DNA of 64,000 bases, taken from the NCBI RefSeq assembly GCF_019279795.1, contig NC_056734.1, positions 2,892,065 through 2,956,064 on the forward strand, written 5' to 3'. Under the pieces are notes generated by a model that saw only the letters and a program-made list of their open reading frames with translations, made no database searches and had not been told where the DNA came from. The DNA is from Protopterus annectens. Taxonomy: Eukaryota > Chordata > Ceratodontiformes > Protopteridae. The position numbers and the translations under genes are program-made. Below, in pieces: positions 44,886 to 56,649 of the stretch; within the stretch, counting starts at the first letter, position 1; each line of letters opens with the position of its first letter.

Positions 44886-47800
44886 TCTACCTCCTCCTTC
44901 CTAGTAAGGAAAAGGCATTGGCATAAGATCAGTCATTGCAAAGTCATCCCCAGTGAAACAGTCGGCTCACAGCATAAACCACTTGGTTACCACACTCAGA
45001 TGCAATCAATGGTCAGAGAGTTGGAGAAGGATCTAAGGTTAACGGAGACCAGGCTATAGACCTAGAAGTTGACTGGAGAGAAAAAGTACAACAGTTCAAG
45101 AAATTACTCGGGGCTCTAGCACCCTGAGAAGAAAAGGAAATTCGGTGAGTTGAAGTGTCAGTGCCTCAAAACAGCATGTGTGGGGACTATATAGCAGATG
45201 TGTGGCCAAGCCAGTTGTGGAAATAAGTTACATAAGGAAAGCTGGTGGAATGCAGAAGTCCTCAAAAGAAAGGAGGAGTGCAAGAAAAAGTGGGCGCTAG
45301 AAAAGATGGACCAGACTAGGAAGAAGTACTGGTTGGCTAAGAAGGGAGTTGTAATAGCAAAGAACAGGACATCGGAGGCACTTTACCAGCTTCTGTAAAG
45401 TGACTCAGTAAGTAGCACAAAGAAGTTACAGTGCAATGAAAAAGTATTTGCCCCCTTCCTAATTTCTTATTTGTGTGACAAACATGCAAAAAAATGTTTC
45501 AGATCATCAAACAAATCTAAATATTAGACAAAGATAACCCAAGTAAACACAAAATGCAGTTTTTAAGTGATTATTTTGAAAGAAAACTATCCAAACCTAC
45601 ATGGCCTTATGTGAAAAAGTAATTGCCCCCTAAACCTGATAACTAGTTGTGCCACCATTAGCAGCAACAACTGCAGTCAAGTGTTTGGGATAACTGGCAA
45701 TGAGTCTTTCACATTGCTTTTGAGGAACTTTGTCCCACTCTTCTTTGCAGACAGAAACTGATGGCCGGACATTCTCCTTCAGGATTTTTTGGTAGAGAGC
45801 AAAATTCATGGTTCCATCAGTCACAGCGAGTTGTCCAGGTCCAGAAGCAGCAAAGCAGCCCCAGACTATCACTACCACCACCATGTTTGACTGTTGGCAT
45901 GATGTTCTTTTTCTGAAATGCTGTGTTACTTTCACACCAGATGTAACAGGACGCACACCTCCCAAAAAGGTTCAGCTTTTGTTTCGTCAGTCCACAGAAT
46001 ATTTTCCCAAAAGTCTTGGTGATAATCAAGGTGTTTTTTGACAAAAATGAGATGAGCCTTTATGTTCTTTTTGTCAGCAGTGGTTTTCATCTTGGAACTC
46101 TGCCATGCATGCCATTTTTGCCCAGTCTCTTTCTTATGGTTGAGTCATGAGCACTGACCTTAACTAAGGCAAGTGAGGCCTGAAGTTCTTTTGTAACCTC
46201 TTAGATGACTCTCTTGTAAGCCGGCCTCTCCTGGGAAGGCTCACCACTGTTCCATGTTTTCTCCATTTGTGGATAATGGCTCTCACTGTGGCTCGCTGGA
46301 GTCCCAAAGCTTAGAAATGGTTTTATAACCTTTTCCAGACTGATAGATGAGAAACAAAGTAATTGGCATCTGTTCCGGAATTTCTTTAGATTGCAGCATG
46401 ATGTCTTCCTTTTTAGGATCTTTTGGCCTACTTCACTTTGTCTGACATGTTTTATTTAAGTAATCTCTTGATTCAACAGGTGTGGCTAGTGAAATTGAAC
46501 TCAGCTTTCCCACAAAATGTGATTAATTGCAGTTACTTCATGATTTAACAAGGGGGGCAATTAGTTTTTCACATAGGACCATGTAGATTTGGATAGTTTT
46601 TTCCTTAATAAATAAAATCATCACTTAAAAACTGTTATTTTGTATTTACTTTGGTTATCTTTGTCTAACAGTTGTCTAATATTTAAATTTGTTTGATCTG
46701 AAACATTTAAGTGTGACAAACATGCAGAAAAATAAGAAATCTGGAAGGGAGCAAATGCTTTTTCATTGCACTGTATATCAGATTGCAAGACAGAGATAAA
46801 GAAGATAGTCAGACACTCTTCTTTACGGATGCCAGCAACAACCTGTTCATCAGTCCAAAGAACATCAGTCAGATGGAGGGAGTACTTCCGACTGTTTCTG
46901 AATGAAAAAAGTCTCACTAAAGTTGTGCTGCCTGAGACACAGTATACAATGAGAGAAAAGAAGAGTCCACCCTTGAAAAAGTACGAATAGCAGTAAGGAA
47001 AATGAAGTCGGAAAGTAGCAGGCTTAGATGAGGTCACAGATGATCTGATAAAGATGCTGGATGAGATAGGGGAGAAATAGCTACTGAGAGTACTCCCTAG
47101 TAGTGTGGAGAGAGCTGCATATATCTGATGACTGAAGAATAAGCATACTCGTGGCATTGTACAAGAACAAAGGGGACATCCACAACTGTGGGCAGTACAG
47201 AGATATCAAACTCCTGTCACACTGCATGAAAGTTCTGGAGTGCGTGATTGATAAATGGATACACAGAGTAGTAGAAAGTAAGATGGGAGATGAGCAATTC
47301 AAATTCAGATCAGGATGCAGCACAAGTGTTTTGCAGTGAGACAGATATTTAAGAAGCTAGAGATGAGTCCAGTTCGGTATTCCTAGACTTGGCGAAAGCA
47401 TATAACAAGGTCCCAAGAAAGTTGATTTGGGCAATAGTGCGGTGGTTTAAGTCCCAGAAACATTGATAGAATTAGTGCAGGCTGGCTGTGTACAATAAAC
47501 TAATGACTCAAGTACGAACAGTGTTCAGCCTCGGAGGGATTCCCAGTGGGAATGGGTGTGCACCAGGGTTCATCTCTGAGCCTGTTACTGTTTGTACTGG
47601 TGATGGACTACATTAGCAAACAGGTCAGAGGGAACAGGTCAACAAAGTTGCTGTATGCAGATAATGGGGCATTACAGGCAGAGTTTGAGTAAGAACTTCA
47701 GCAAAGGATAGGGGAATGGAATGCAAAACTGAAGGCACACGGGATGAACCCAAGTACAGATAAGACAGTGGTAATGTCTGCAAATTGGGGAAATCCAAAA

Positions 47801-48460
47801 GAAGCTGAGAATTAAGATAGAAGTGAAGACAGTGGAGCTTGGAGTAACTGGGAGGGGTGGCTGAAGAGAAGGGAAGCCTGGATGAAGAGGTCAAAGGAGA
47901 ATCAGAGGGGCTGCAGCCGACTGGCATTGTACAGATGAAGTCATGCAGGAGTAGTGTATGACAAAAGAATGCCAAAGAAGCTGAAAAGGTAAGGTGTACA
48001 AAGCAGTGTTGCAACCACTACTGCTGTATGGTACAGAAACATAGGCAGTAAAAGTAGATGAGAAAGCTAGAGGTGATGGAAATGAAGTGCCTGAGAAAGG
48101 TGGTAGGATGCACACTGTGGGACAGATGAAGAAATGAGGACATAAGAACAGAAAAACAGAAGCCAGAGTAGCTCCAGTTGCAGAAAAGAACAAAGGGGAC
48201 AGATTACTGTGGTTCAGACACATGTGCAAAAAAAGTAGACGACAATATGGTGAAGAGAATTTGGGACACACAGGAGGGAAGGTAAGAGGCAATGAGGGTG
48301 TCCAGCAAAGAGATGTGAGGAACATCTGCGACCGTTTTGTATGAGTGTCGAAGAAGGCAGGAATATGGCATTGAATTGAAAGAGATGGTGACAGTTAATG
48401 ACATCCTGACCCTGTATAGAAAATGGGGAAAAGGGGAGGGTAGGTGATGGTGATGATGCC
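44886..48460 (+). mobile_element. RTE-clade LINE, copy 2, 5'-truncated, split by Tc1
   Basis: It starts within the endonuclease end (FLVRKRHWHKISHCKVIPSE), continues with a linker containing ESWWNAEVLKRKEECKKKWA and MDQTRKKYWLAKKG, and then the Tc1 element at 45,429-46,773. After that come SVRWREYFRLFLNE, the RT (MGDEQFKFRSGCS at about 47,282, FLDLAKAYNKVPRKLIW at 47,380, TKLLYADNGALQAE at 47,640) and the C-terminal part. The 3' end is a GATGGTGATGATG tail at about 48,445-48,458. Many small indels are present. It retains about 200 bp of linker absent from copy 1. Confidence 0.85.
45429..46773 (-). mobile_element. Tc1/mariner transposon (second family) inside RTE copy 2
   Basis: The ends are CAGTGCAATGAAAAAGTATT and the inverse CTTTTTCATTGCACTG, with TA at 45,427-45,428 and 46,774-46,775. 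The terminal repeats are about 200 bp with inner motifs (GTGAAAAAGTAATTGCCCCC) echoing the outer ones, the IR/DR layout of some Tc1 groups. On the minus strand the transposase reads MPTVKHGGGSDS, CCFWTWTTRCD / LGLLCC (WGCFAASGPGQLAVTDGTMN in another frame), YQKILKENVRPSV, then directly SVCKEEWDKVPQKQCERLIA and LTAVVAANGGTTSYQV. The part between RPSV and CKEEW, which normally carries the second Asp and the Glu, is deleted. Length is 1345 bp. Confidence 0.9.
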
Positions 48461-49245
48461 AGCATTTCCATTTTCCTCCAGCTGATACTTCATACAGGGT
48501 TGTGTGGCCTGAGTGCAATACTTTTGATTGTTTGCAGTGGATTGAACTGACCACTTTTTGCACCCTTGTTCAGCCTTTCTAAATCATTTCCCTGGACTTT
48601 TCTGTACCCATCCTGGGCAGCTTCACTTTGCCATTAGCAAAGAGTTTGATCCTGCTTTTGTTCCCTCAGCTATGTGTGAAACAAGCACACTGGTACCGTA
48701 TGAAAGTTAGACCACTGTGGCACCCTACCAGTCAATTTCCTGTCTCCTAAGATTATCCTTCTTTTCACAACCCTGTATTTCCTAATGTTCAACTATGTAA
48801 CTGTATGGTTTGTGTGTCGTGGTCCTACCACCGACTCTTCCAGTGTGCAACCTCCTGAGTGGGAGTGAGTCAAAGGCTTTACCGATGTCTAGGTGGACTG
48901 TGGCTTCTGGAGCACCTCTGTCAGGTTTACCTGCAACCCAGCCATAACACTGGTTCAGGTATGAAAGATGCTGCCTTTGTGAACTAGTTGCTGTCCTGGA
49001 GAAAAGCTGCCAGCCTTCCCCCAAGAAGTCTCTATGTGACTTTACATTTTACTGTTAAGCTAATAGATCTGCCATTCCCTGGATTTTTTTTCCTGTCCTC
49101 TCCCTCATCCAAGACTACTCCACTTGCTATCCTCCAGGTCTCTGGCAGTTCTACACTAGCCAGTAATCTGCTGAATTTTTCCATTAAGGAGTCCTTCCAA
49201 AATGCTGGATATTTTTGTTGCGGACTGTAGAAAGGTAGCTCATTA
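48460..49245 (-). mobile_element. Old CR1/L3-like LINE, RT half (5' part of split element)
   Basis: From 49,245 down the minus strand reads ETWRIASGVVLDEGEDRKKN, PGNGRSISLT (W-R-x-A-x-V-V...NYRP-x-SLT in relatives), then VHLDIGKAFDSLPLRRL (palm D-x-x-KAFD), GRVPQW (GVPQGS), NDLERLN, and VVSSIHCKQSKVLHSGHTT (F-N-x-x-K-C-K-V-M-H-x-G-H). The RTE insertion follows at 48,460. The reading continues at 44,885. Decay is much greater than in other LINEs of the window, so this is among the oldest elements. Confidence 0.65.
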
Positions 49246-49249
49246 CTTC

Positions 49250-50250
49250 TAGCTTCTGTAAGAGTAGCTAGTTCTCCTTCCTTCTCTTTTCTGGTGTTTT
49301 ATTGTTGTCTCCATTTAACCACCTCCTAGCATGGGATCCCCCTACTTGCTCTTGCTCTTCTTTTGAAAATTTAAGTGAAATATCCATTCGTTACCTGTGC
49401 TTTTCCCCTAGTGAATGTACTGGCTTTGAGACCCTTTTCCCTCTCAAAGTTAGTTAGTTTAGCATAAAATTGTACAGATGAAGTCATGCAGTAAAACGGA
49501 ACAGAGTTGCAGAAAATATGATCTATGAACTAAACAGGGCTACTGTAGCATTAAGTAAGGCATGTAGCTAGTATGAAAGCAGTTCTGTAGACGATCAGCA
49601 GTGTAAGCTTTTGTAGTTGCAAGCATAAACTAATAGAATAGACCGTAAAATAGCTACATGAACATTTACTTGTATATAACAGCAATCTGTGTAGTCATAG
49701 CATTTGTTTGCATCCTTTCTTGCCTTTAAAACTTGTACCTGGGTTGTACAGTATTAAACAGTGTCAAACAGAATACAATGTAAACTAAGTTTTACACTGG
49801 TAAAATAGTTAAGAAGGTTGTACTCATTAGAAACAATTTAGTCCAAAACGCTTTCAAACTCTGTTATGCAAGTATCATTGTGGACTCTTCTATATTTCAT
49901 TGCAGAATAATCTTTACTTGCCTAGTTTTTTTTTTTCTTGTATTCTTTCGTGTCTTTTGCTTGTATTCCCATTTATTTGGAGGTTCAGATTGAAAAATAT
50001 TCTTTTTTTTCCTATACCTGTTTTATCATGTTCACAGTTGTCAGACAGCAAGATTCTATGCCAGCAAATCTTGGATGTAAGGCACTGAGACTATACTGAA
50101 TGGAATGCTGGTCCATTACCCTTGGCACTGATTGTATTGCAGTAAATTGGCATTATGGCTTTTAGGATTAATTTTTATGAAGCATGGTATGATTCTTAAA
50201 TTCTTGTTAGCCAAAATTTAAAATGCTACATAAACTAAGTTTTTTTTTGT
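49250..50250. other. Unclassified AT-rich interval
   Basis: No coding motif or shared repeat seen. Confidence 0.35.
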
Positions 50251-50279
50251 ATGTTAAAAAATCCCAATGTTGCCAAACA

Positions 50280-50495
50280 TCTCCTTTTTCGAAAGCTCAT
50301 ATCAGCGAATTTACAGTGCATTCACTGATATGAACTCTCGAAGTACTGTACAGAGTTGGAGGTGCAGTGCAGTTTGGGAAATTCATCCATTTCCTCACTG
50401 TAGTGCGATCTTGGAGTTGGAATATATAGTTAGCCAACAGTCCACTACATGGGGTGCAGGGGGCCTTGCCCCCCTGCAAAAACGTGATGTCAGGT
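50280..50495. repeat. Hairpin plus fragment of the foldback arm sequence
   Basis: TCGAAAGCTCATATCAGCGA and the inverse TCGAGAGTTCATATCAGTGA (50,290-50,340) form a hairpin with about 22-bp arms. From 50,396 the plus strand reads CTGTAGTGCGATCTTGGAGT and GGGGGCCTTGCCCCCCTGCA. This matches the right arm of the foldback element at 15,590-15,680 (GGGGGGCTTGCCCCCC there). It is a third, partial member of that family. Confidence 0.6.
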
Positions 50496-50499
50496 GTAG

Positions 50500-52595
50500 G
50501 AGTTTAATTTACTTGCACTTCTATACAGACATCACATGATCTGTTTTGTTCAACAGATTCAACATTGTGGTCTGTTGAATGTTTTGTTTTTTGTTTTGCC
50601 ATTTTTTGTCAGTGTTTTGCAAGGGTTTTATTTTGTTCTGTGACATTTGGATAGTAAACCGTGCAGATCAGTATGAAAAGGAATGCCATCAGTTTGATTT
50701 GTTGTTGTTGCTTGGGAATTCTGATACCATTGCATGAACTACATGTGGAGATAAATGAGGCTAGTGGCAGTGAGTAGCAGCTCCCCGAGTCATAACGTGC
50801 ACGGTTTTCTTTGGACTGTCTGGCAGGAATTCAGAGGAAGCGCAAAGTAGTGCTGATAGCTGTGAGATGCTGAATGTGCAGTTTGGACAACATTTGTTTA
50901 ACCGTATTATGCATGAAACCGCAGATGTGTACAATGACGTGTAAATGAGAATGCTAATGCAGATGAAACTATGGAGTATCTAAATGTTGTAGCGCAGTGT
51001 AACTGAATGAGTATTTTTGAGATGCATACAGTAGTGACACAATGCATTCACAGTCACCTGGCTTGAATGCTGTGATTCTGAAGTAAAAAGATAGGAGTCC
51101 TGTTGGACAAACATAGCAGCAGCAGCAGAGCCGCAAAAGCATGTGTTGGAAGCCATAATGGGAGCCAGTGCAGACAGCATTATGTCTTATGGCTGTCCAT
51201 GTCAACACAAACTGTACAAGCAGTGAATTGCATATTAACACCTGACAGTCCAGCAAGTAATAAGTTGCCTCAGACTCAACAGGTGTACAGTACAGGGCCG
51301 AGTCAAATTGTGTCACCTGTGAGTGGAATCGATGGGTATGTAGTGTTTGCTCATTCCTGTGGACACAAAGGTATGCATTTCATTGACCATCCTTGCTACA
51401 GGGACTTTCCATTCGCCTACAGGGGACATATTGAATATATTACCTATATATACATATAGGCCTATGTCTTGTGAATACTTGGCCAGTTCCTCTGCACCAT
51501 GCTACAACATTTGGAGGAGGTTATCTGGGAAGTGTGAAACAGTAATAAAAGTGCTTTCTTTGATATTGTATTTCCTGAAGTCTTGAGCACCATAGATTAA
51601 TGTAGTTAATGTGCAAGGGTGCAAACACTACATGGTCCAAAGGGATAGAGAGATATAAATAAGAAGTGCTGTCACTCATTGAACTGCCAAGGGGCCTGTT
51701 ATGCCCAGGACATTATCTACATTGTCTGTCCACCACCCAGGCAGTTTACAGTTCACATATGTGGCATACATCTGACCTATACCAACAGTACAAATGAGGG
51801 GATTTCTCCACCGGTTCACCCGGTTGACAAGCACACAAAGAGAATGGACCACACAGATAACATACTTGCTCAGAGCAGGCCAGATATAATGTTTTGCAGG
51901 TAATGTCTGATAAGCCCATGAAACGTGGATTATTACCTTTATTTGGAACCTACAGACAGTGGTAAATATGTCCTGACACAGCCTGTGCTGAAATGTAGAA
52001 TATTCTTCAATGACTTGTTGAAGTATGGAAGATTTAGATTCTGTTTATGCACCTGTGGTGGTGCTCTACATGATAGTTTGCAAACAAAGGGTGAAAAGGT
52101 TACACAGAGAAACCATTCAATGAAAACTGCAATAAACAGTCAGACAAGCTATTCACATCATGCTGTATAATTGTATATTTGTCCTGTCTGGGACATATTG
52201 GAGTGTAGTGGTCAAGCACCTACGTGTTTTCACATGACTGTGTGCAGTACTGACACCACTGTGTGTGCTTCTGAAAGGGAATACCCATATGCGTCAGTTG
52301 CACAAAAAGAACTGCCTCTTCATCCTCCTTGCAAGCTCCACAGACATTACAGAAATGCAACAATTACATTACTGACACAGTTCTCGTGCCTTTCTGTATT
52401 GATTTACATTCACAGTTCTTCTAAAGATATTAAAATAGTCTGTTCATATGTTTGTTTTAGGGAAGTCCTGCACAACATGGTAATGGCAATTTATGTTCTG
52501 CAGATGTAGGCCACATAACATGGCAAGAATTCTGTTGAGGCCAGACAGTGCATATGTCTGTGAATTACTTGGTCTGCACATTGCACTACATATTT
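50500..52595. other. Unclassified interval
   Basis: No secure element. A plus-strand frame near 51,680-51,900 (CYAQDIIYIVCPPPRQF, then PPVHPVDKHT) loosely resembles the GIY-YIG domain of Penelope-type retroelements, but the key Arg and Glu positions cannot be confirmed. Confidence 0.25.
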
Positions 52596-52599
52596 AGCA

Positions 52600-53070
52600 G
52601 AGTGAGGCATGCACTTATTGTGTATAATAGTGAATGCAATGTGCATGTCTACTGGGCTGTTGATTGCACCTGACACTGCTGTGCCATATTGCACTGCATA
52701 TGACCCCCGCAAACTGTATCCATGCACATGTTTGTCATACTGCTCCTTGAATATGTTTAGTGAAACACGGACTGCTTCCTCCCAAGAGTACTCTAGGGCT
52801 TCTCCATGGTGTGCCATGGAGAGCAAGATTTTCCTTTTTTTTTTTTTTTTTTTTCTGCCCAAGGGGAGTTGAGATCTTGCTGGGGGAGTATTATGACTCC
52901 TTTTAAGAATGCTGCTGTCCGATCTGACTGCACACAGATGTTGTTATCTGATGCCGTGGACATCACCTGGACAAGTTAATAATGCAGGCATTGCTTTGTT
53001 GACCCCATGCAGCACCACCCTGACCTGTTTCAGTAATGAGAAGTCAAAATTGCAGAAAATACTGTCCTAT
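52600..53070 (-). mobile_element. Possible PIF/Harbinger transposase relic
   Basis: Near 52,970 the minus strand reads LLTCPGDVHGIR, like the (A/V)-x-W-P-G-S-V-H-D-S-R block of Harbinger transposases. In the frame 52,491-52,862 it reads AVQYGTAVSGAINSPVDMHI and AFTIIHNKCMP, like the C-terminal G-G-A-x-x-Y-S-P...LHN-x-C block. The two lie in the expected order. The GDSGYP block between them is not seen, and a 22-bp A run interrupts the region. A Tc1 element sits immediately upstream at 53,075. Confidence 0.35.
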
Positions 53071-53074
53071 TATA

Positions 53075-54611
53075 CAGTGGATATAAAAAGTGCACACACC
53101 CCTGTTAAAATGCCAGGTTTGTGATATAAAAAATGAGACCACGATAAATAATTTCAAAACTTTTCCCACCTTTAATGTGACCTTTAACCTGTACAGTTCA
53201 ATTGAAAAACAAACAGATCTGTTAGGGGAATAAATGTAAAAAAAAAAAAAACTTACAATAAGCTAGTTGCATACGTGTGCACACCCTTAAACTAATACTT
53301 GGTTGAAGCACCTTTTAATTTAATTACAGAATTCAGTCTTCTTGGGTACACACCTCCCATCAGTTAAAGAATCTGATTAACCCCAAATAAAGTTCAGCTG
53401 TCATAGTAGGATTTTCCTGCCATTTACTCAGTTGCCTGATACAGCAATAGCCATGGTTCGCAGAGAGCTTACCTTTCAACAATGAGATCCCTTTGATGCT
53501 TTGTATCAGTCAGAAGAAGGGTACAAAAAGATTTCCACAGCATTGGATATACCATGGAACACAGTGAAGACAGTCATTCAAAAAGCGGAGAAAATATGGG
53601 ACAACAGTGACGTCGCAAGAACTGGACGTCCCTCCAAAATTGATGAAAAGACAAAAACTCGTCAGGGAGGCTGCCAAGACACACACAGCAACACTGAAGG
53701 AGCTGCAGAAATTTCTGGCAAGTACTGGTTGTGTACTACATGTGACAACAATCTCCCGTCTTCTTCATATGTCTGGGCTATGGACTAGGCTTGCAAGACA
53801 GAAGCCTTTGCTTATACAGGAAAACATCCAGGCATGGCTAAAATTTGCAAAACAATATATAAAGTCTCCCAAAAGCATGTGGAGAAAATGTGTTATGGTC
53901 TGATGAGACCAAGGTTGAACTTTTTGGCCACAATTCTCAATGGTACGTATGGCGCAAATACACTTCTCATCACCAAAAGAACCCCATCCCCAAGGTGAAG
54001 CATGGTGGTGGCAATATCATGCTTTGGGGTTGTTTTTCTTCAGCTAGGATTGAGGCTTTAGTCGAGATGGAGGGAATTATAACGGCTCCAAATATCAGTC
54101 ACTATTGGCCAAAAAAGTGTCTGCTAGAAAGTTGAAGATGAAAAGGAATTTCGGCTTTGAACACGACAATGACCCCAAACACATGTTCATATCAACAAAA
54201 GAATGGCTTCACCAGAAGAAAATTAAAGTTTTGGAATGGCCCAGCCAGAGCCCATACCTAAATCCAGTAGAAAAATCTGTGGGGTGACCTGAAGAGGGCT
54301 GTGTGCAAGCGATGCCCTCAGATTTGGAGCGCTTTTGCAAGGAAGAGTGGGCAAATATTGCCAAGTCAAGATGTGCCATGCTGATAAGACTCCTACCCAA
54401 GAAGACTGAATGCTGTAATTTAAATCAAAAGGTGCTTCAACAAAGTATTAGTTTAAGGGTGTGCACACTTATTTTTTCCCCCTAACAAATTTGTTTGTTT
54501 TTCAGTTGAATTGTACAGGTTAAGTTTTGAAATTGTTTATTGTGGTCTCATTTTTTATATCACAAAAACCTGACATTTTAATAGGGGTGTGTACACTTAT
54601 TGTATCCACTG
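53075..54611 (+). mobile_element. Tc1/mariner transposon, copy B of the 12.8-kb family
   Basis: It starts CAGTGGATATAAAAAGTGCA and ends TTGTATCCACTG, flanked by TA (53,073-53,074 and 54,612-54,613). It is 1537 bp, about 140 bp shorter than copy A. The left repeat (GCCAGGTTTGTGATATAAA, CCTTTAATGTGACCTTTAAC) is inverted at the right end, where part of the arm (the GGTCACATTAAAGG segment) is deleted. Inside is a broken transposase in the same order as copy A. The two copies share most of their sequence but differ in indels, so each decayed on its own. Confidence 0.92.
53490..54430 (+). pseudogene. Tc1 transposase (copy B)
   Basis: HTH text EEGYKKISTALDIPWNTVKT is followed by DVARTGRPSKIDEKTK and LKELQKFLASTGCVLHVTT. 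The catalytic part reads LWSDETKVELFGHNSQWYVW (first Asp), then KVKHGGGNIMLWGCFSSA, FEHDNDPKHMFIS (second Asp) and WPSQSPYLNPVEK (Tyr where relatives have Asp in PDLNP; the catalytic Glu is present). At least four frames are needed. A short stretch between HYWPKKC and SARKLKMKRN is missing compared with copy A. Confidence 0.88.
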
Positions 54612-54671
54612 TAAAATTTTCTGTGTTCTGATCTAGATAGATATGTAGATAGATATAAATATATAGATAGG

Positions 54672-54683
54672 TGTGTGTGTATA

Positions 54684-54741
<58 letters not shown>

Positions 54742-54742
54742 T
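54672..54742. repeat. (TA)n(CA)n microsatellite
   Basis: A short TA tract runs into about 24 CA units. Nearby Cys-Val-rich minus-strand frames are artefacts. Confidence 0.95.
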
Positions 54743-55049
54743 TTATCTCCACAGAGAGACTAGTCATCAGTGGTCTTGTATAGCCTCTACATCTAATCCA
54801 GTACAAAATGGCGCTGGCTAAGTTTGCAGATGACTGCAAGCTTAGAGCAGTTATATTTTTATTAATTTTCAAAAAGAAAAACATGTTTACTTCACTGTTA
54901 TAAATAACCTGTATTTACAAATTATTTAAACAGGTTAGCTAAAAGCAGTAAACAGATATCAACATTAAAACTAAAAGTATTTACAAGGGTGTCTATTACT
55001 GACATATAATCAACTTTCTGCACAATTGTTTCCCAATTATAATTTGCTA

Positions 55050-55745
55050 CAGTCATTACTCTCCAACATTTCAGTTACTTTTTGTCATGCTATATATACT
55101 GATGTAGTTTTTTTCCGTTCTTCCTTGGTTCATTTCCAATTGTGATACTGCTGACACCATATTCCTGTATTGCTTAAAAGTTGGAGAAGCTTTGGATTTC
55201 CTGTTTAATGTAATGTTCTTTCTTGCAATGGCTAAGGAGAGTCCACAAGATTACATATCTTGTTCTTGGTACACAGTCTGGTACAGGTATGTTAAACAAA
55301 ATAAGAGATTTAGAAGTCGGGAATTTGTCATTGAATACCATTTGCAGAAAATAATTTATTTTATCCCAGTATTGTTTAATCTAATGGCATTCGTAGAACA
55401 TATGTTGCCAGTCTGCTTCTATTGTTAAATCACGTCTCCAACAGCCAATATTTTTTTAAACACAAGTTCCATTTTATGAGGGGTTACATAAGATGTGTGT
55501 GTGAATTGCCATGCAAAGAGTTTCCAATGTAATGAAAGGGATGTCTGCTTTGGAGAGAGAAGAATTTGATTTTTTATCTCTATCATTTGGTACCTGCCCA
55601 TTAACTAATCCTATAATAGTTCCATATTTTGTCATTATTATAGGTTTTTATTTTTGTTTGTTTTATAAATGGAGAATAAGTATCCCTTTCCATTAATGGG
55701 TTGACCACTTGGCCATCCTGCAGGAAGTTTTGGGCTAAAATCTTC
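55050..55745 (-). mobile_element. L1/Tx1-like LINE, C-terminal end
   Basis: On the minus strand, broken frames read LHWKLFAWQFTHTSYVTPHK, then CWRRDLTIEADWQHMFYECH, IKQYWDKINYFLQMVF, and FNIPVPDCVPRTRYVILWTL. The C...H-x4-C knuckle followed by I-x-x-Y-W-D-K-I is the end of L1/Tx1-type proteins (C-W-R-C...H-x-F-x-x-C-x-x-I-x-x-F-W-x-x-I). The Tx1 relic at 21.2-23.8 kb has the matching CWRCSKDVKADW. The second Cys of the knuckle is lost (Arg). It is a 5'-truncated fragment. Confidence 0.7.
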
Positions 55746-55789
55746 TACTGAAACTAAATAGGAAATCGTCTACACCAGGGAACTACCAC

Positions 55790-55850
55790 ACTTGCAATAC
55801 TCCCATAAGAGTTGATTTACAGTACTCCCATAAGAGTTGATTTAGTTGTT
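55790..55850. repeat. Two-copy tandem duplication, ~26-bp unit
   Basis: TACTCCCATAAGAGTTGATT occurs twice, 26 bp apart, with matching flanks. Confidence 0.9.
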
Positions 55851-55929
55851 TTGAGATTTGGGAATTTTGGCCACTGTTCGCATAACTTTCAACCAACATG
55901 TATCCATTCTCATTAGGAAGGCCTTTTAT

Positions 55930-56645
55930 GTGGTACAGGTTATAAACAGAGGGATTATGTCTAGATCTAGGATGTTTTTGTCTCCCCTTTACCCAGCCCT
56001 CTTTGGGCCAGTCATTTGAGTATAATGCCCGTTTTAGGATGTATCTGTACAGACAGTTGCAACAACTGGAATGCTGACAGAGATAACATACTAAAACATA
56101 AAAAGTCTAAACAGTATGTTCTATGTGGGCCAACTCCAAGCCCTGTCACTATACCCTTTATCTTGGAGATTGCTAAGAAGTGATCTGTGTCTGCCATACA
56201 AGGCATCCGCCTACAAAATGCTCAGTCTAAGGATCTGTAACCTCAGCAGAACTAGTGGAGGGACAGGTATATCTTGCTAAGTATATTTCTGCTTGGGACA
56301 GACTCCCCATTCATGAAAAACAAAGCTCATTCCTGTTTGTGTTCAAGAGCAACTTGGATTTTTTGGATGAGGAAACAAAGTTTATCCCAGGACTCTTTCC
56401 CCCCCCCCCCCAATTCTACTAATGGACAGAGGCAGCTCCTAAATGGTTTATGCTATGAGTGGGTCCCCTCAAATTATCTATGGTATGTTTCCAGTTATTC
56501 TCACTAGGGGTGATATATTATTATCGACCATGGGATGGGTAAGATCAGTCTGGGTTAGGTTAATTCAAGCACCAAAGGGAAAATTGGCTAGGCTTAAAAT
56601 GTCCCACAAGGGCAGCTAGCCTGGTATCCGCCTATGATTAACCAT
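55930..56645 (+). mobile_element. CR1 LINE 3' end, subfamily B
   Basis: The nucleotide text parallels 23,770-24,545: GATTATGTCTAGATCTAGGA, TTGCAACAACTGGAATGC, CAAGCCCTGTCACTATACCC and AGTGATCTGTGTCTGCCATA. Near 56,270 the C-terminal text LGQTPHS-KTKLIPVC-FKSNLD appears in shifted frames. The 3' end reads AATTGGCTAGGCTTAAAATG, CACAAGGGCAGCTAGCCTGG. It is 5'-truncated and decayed. Confidence 0.65.
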
Positions 56646-56649
56646 CACT

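Noticed and set aside
46621-47157. 178-codon minus-strand frame
   Set aside because: It spans the end of the Tc1 element and the antisense of RTE copy 2, and has no independent motif.
47625-48563. Long minus-strand frames (119-144 codons) over RTE copy 2
   Set aside because: They are the antisense of the plus-strand RTE C-terminal region, low in stops because of its composition. Only the CR1 text above 48,460 is real on that strand.
51679-51980. Possible GIY-YIG endonuclease of a Penelope element (CYAQDIIYIVCPPPRQF)
   Set aside because: The spacing is suggestive, but the second YIG half, the catalytic Arg and Glu, and any RT are not visible. Too weak to call.
52491-52862. 123-codon frame starting with a Lys run
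   Set aside because: The start is an A tract (52,833-52,856). Only an inner part resembles a Harbinger transposase, and it is listed as such with low confidence.
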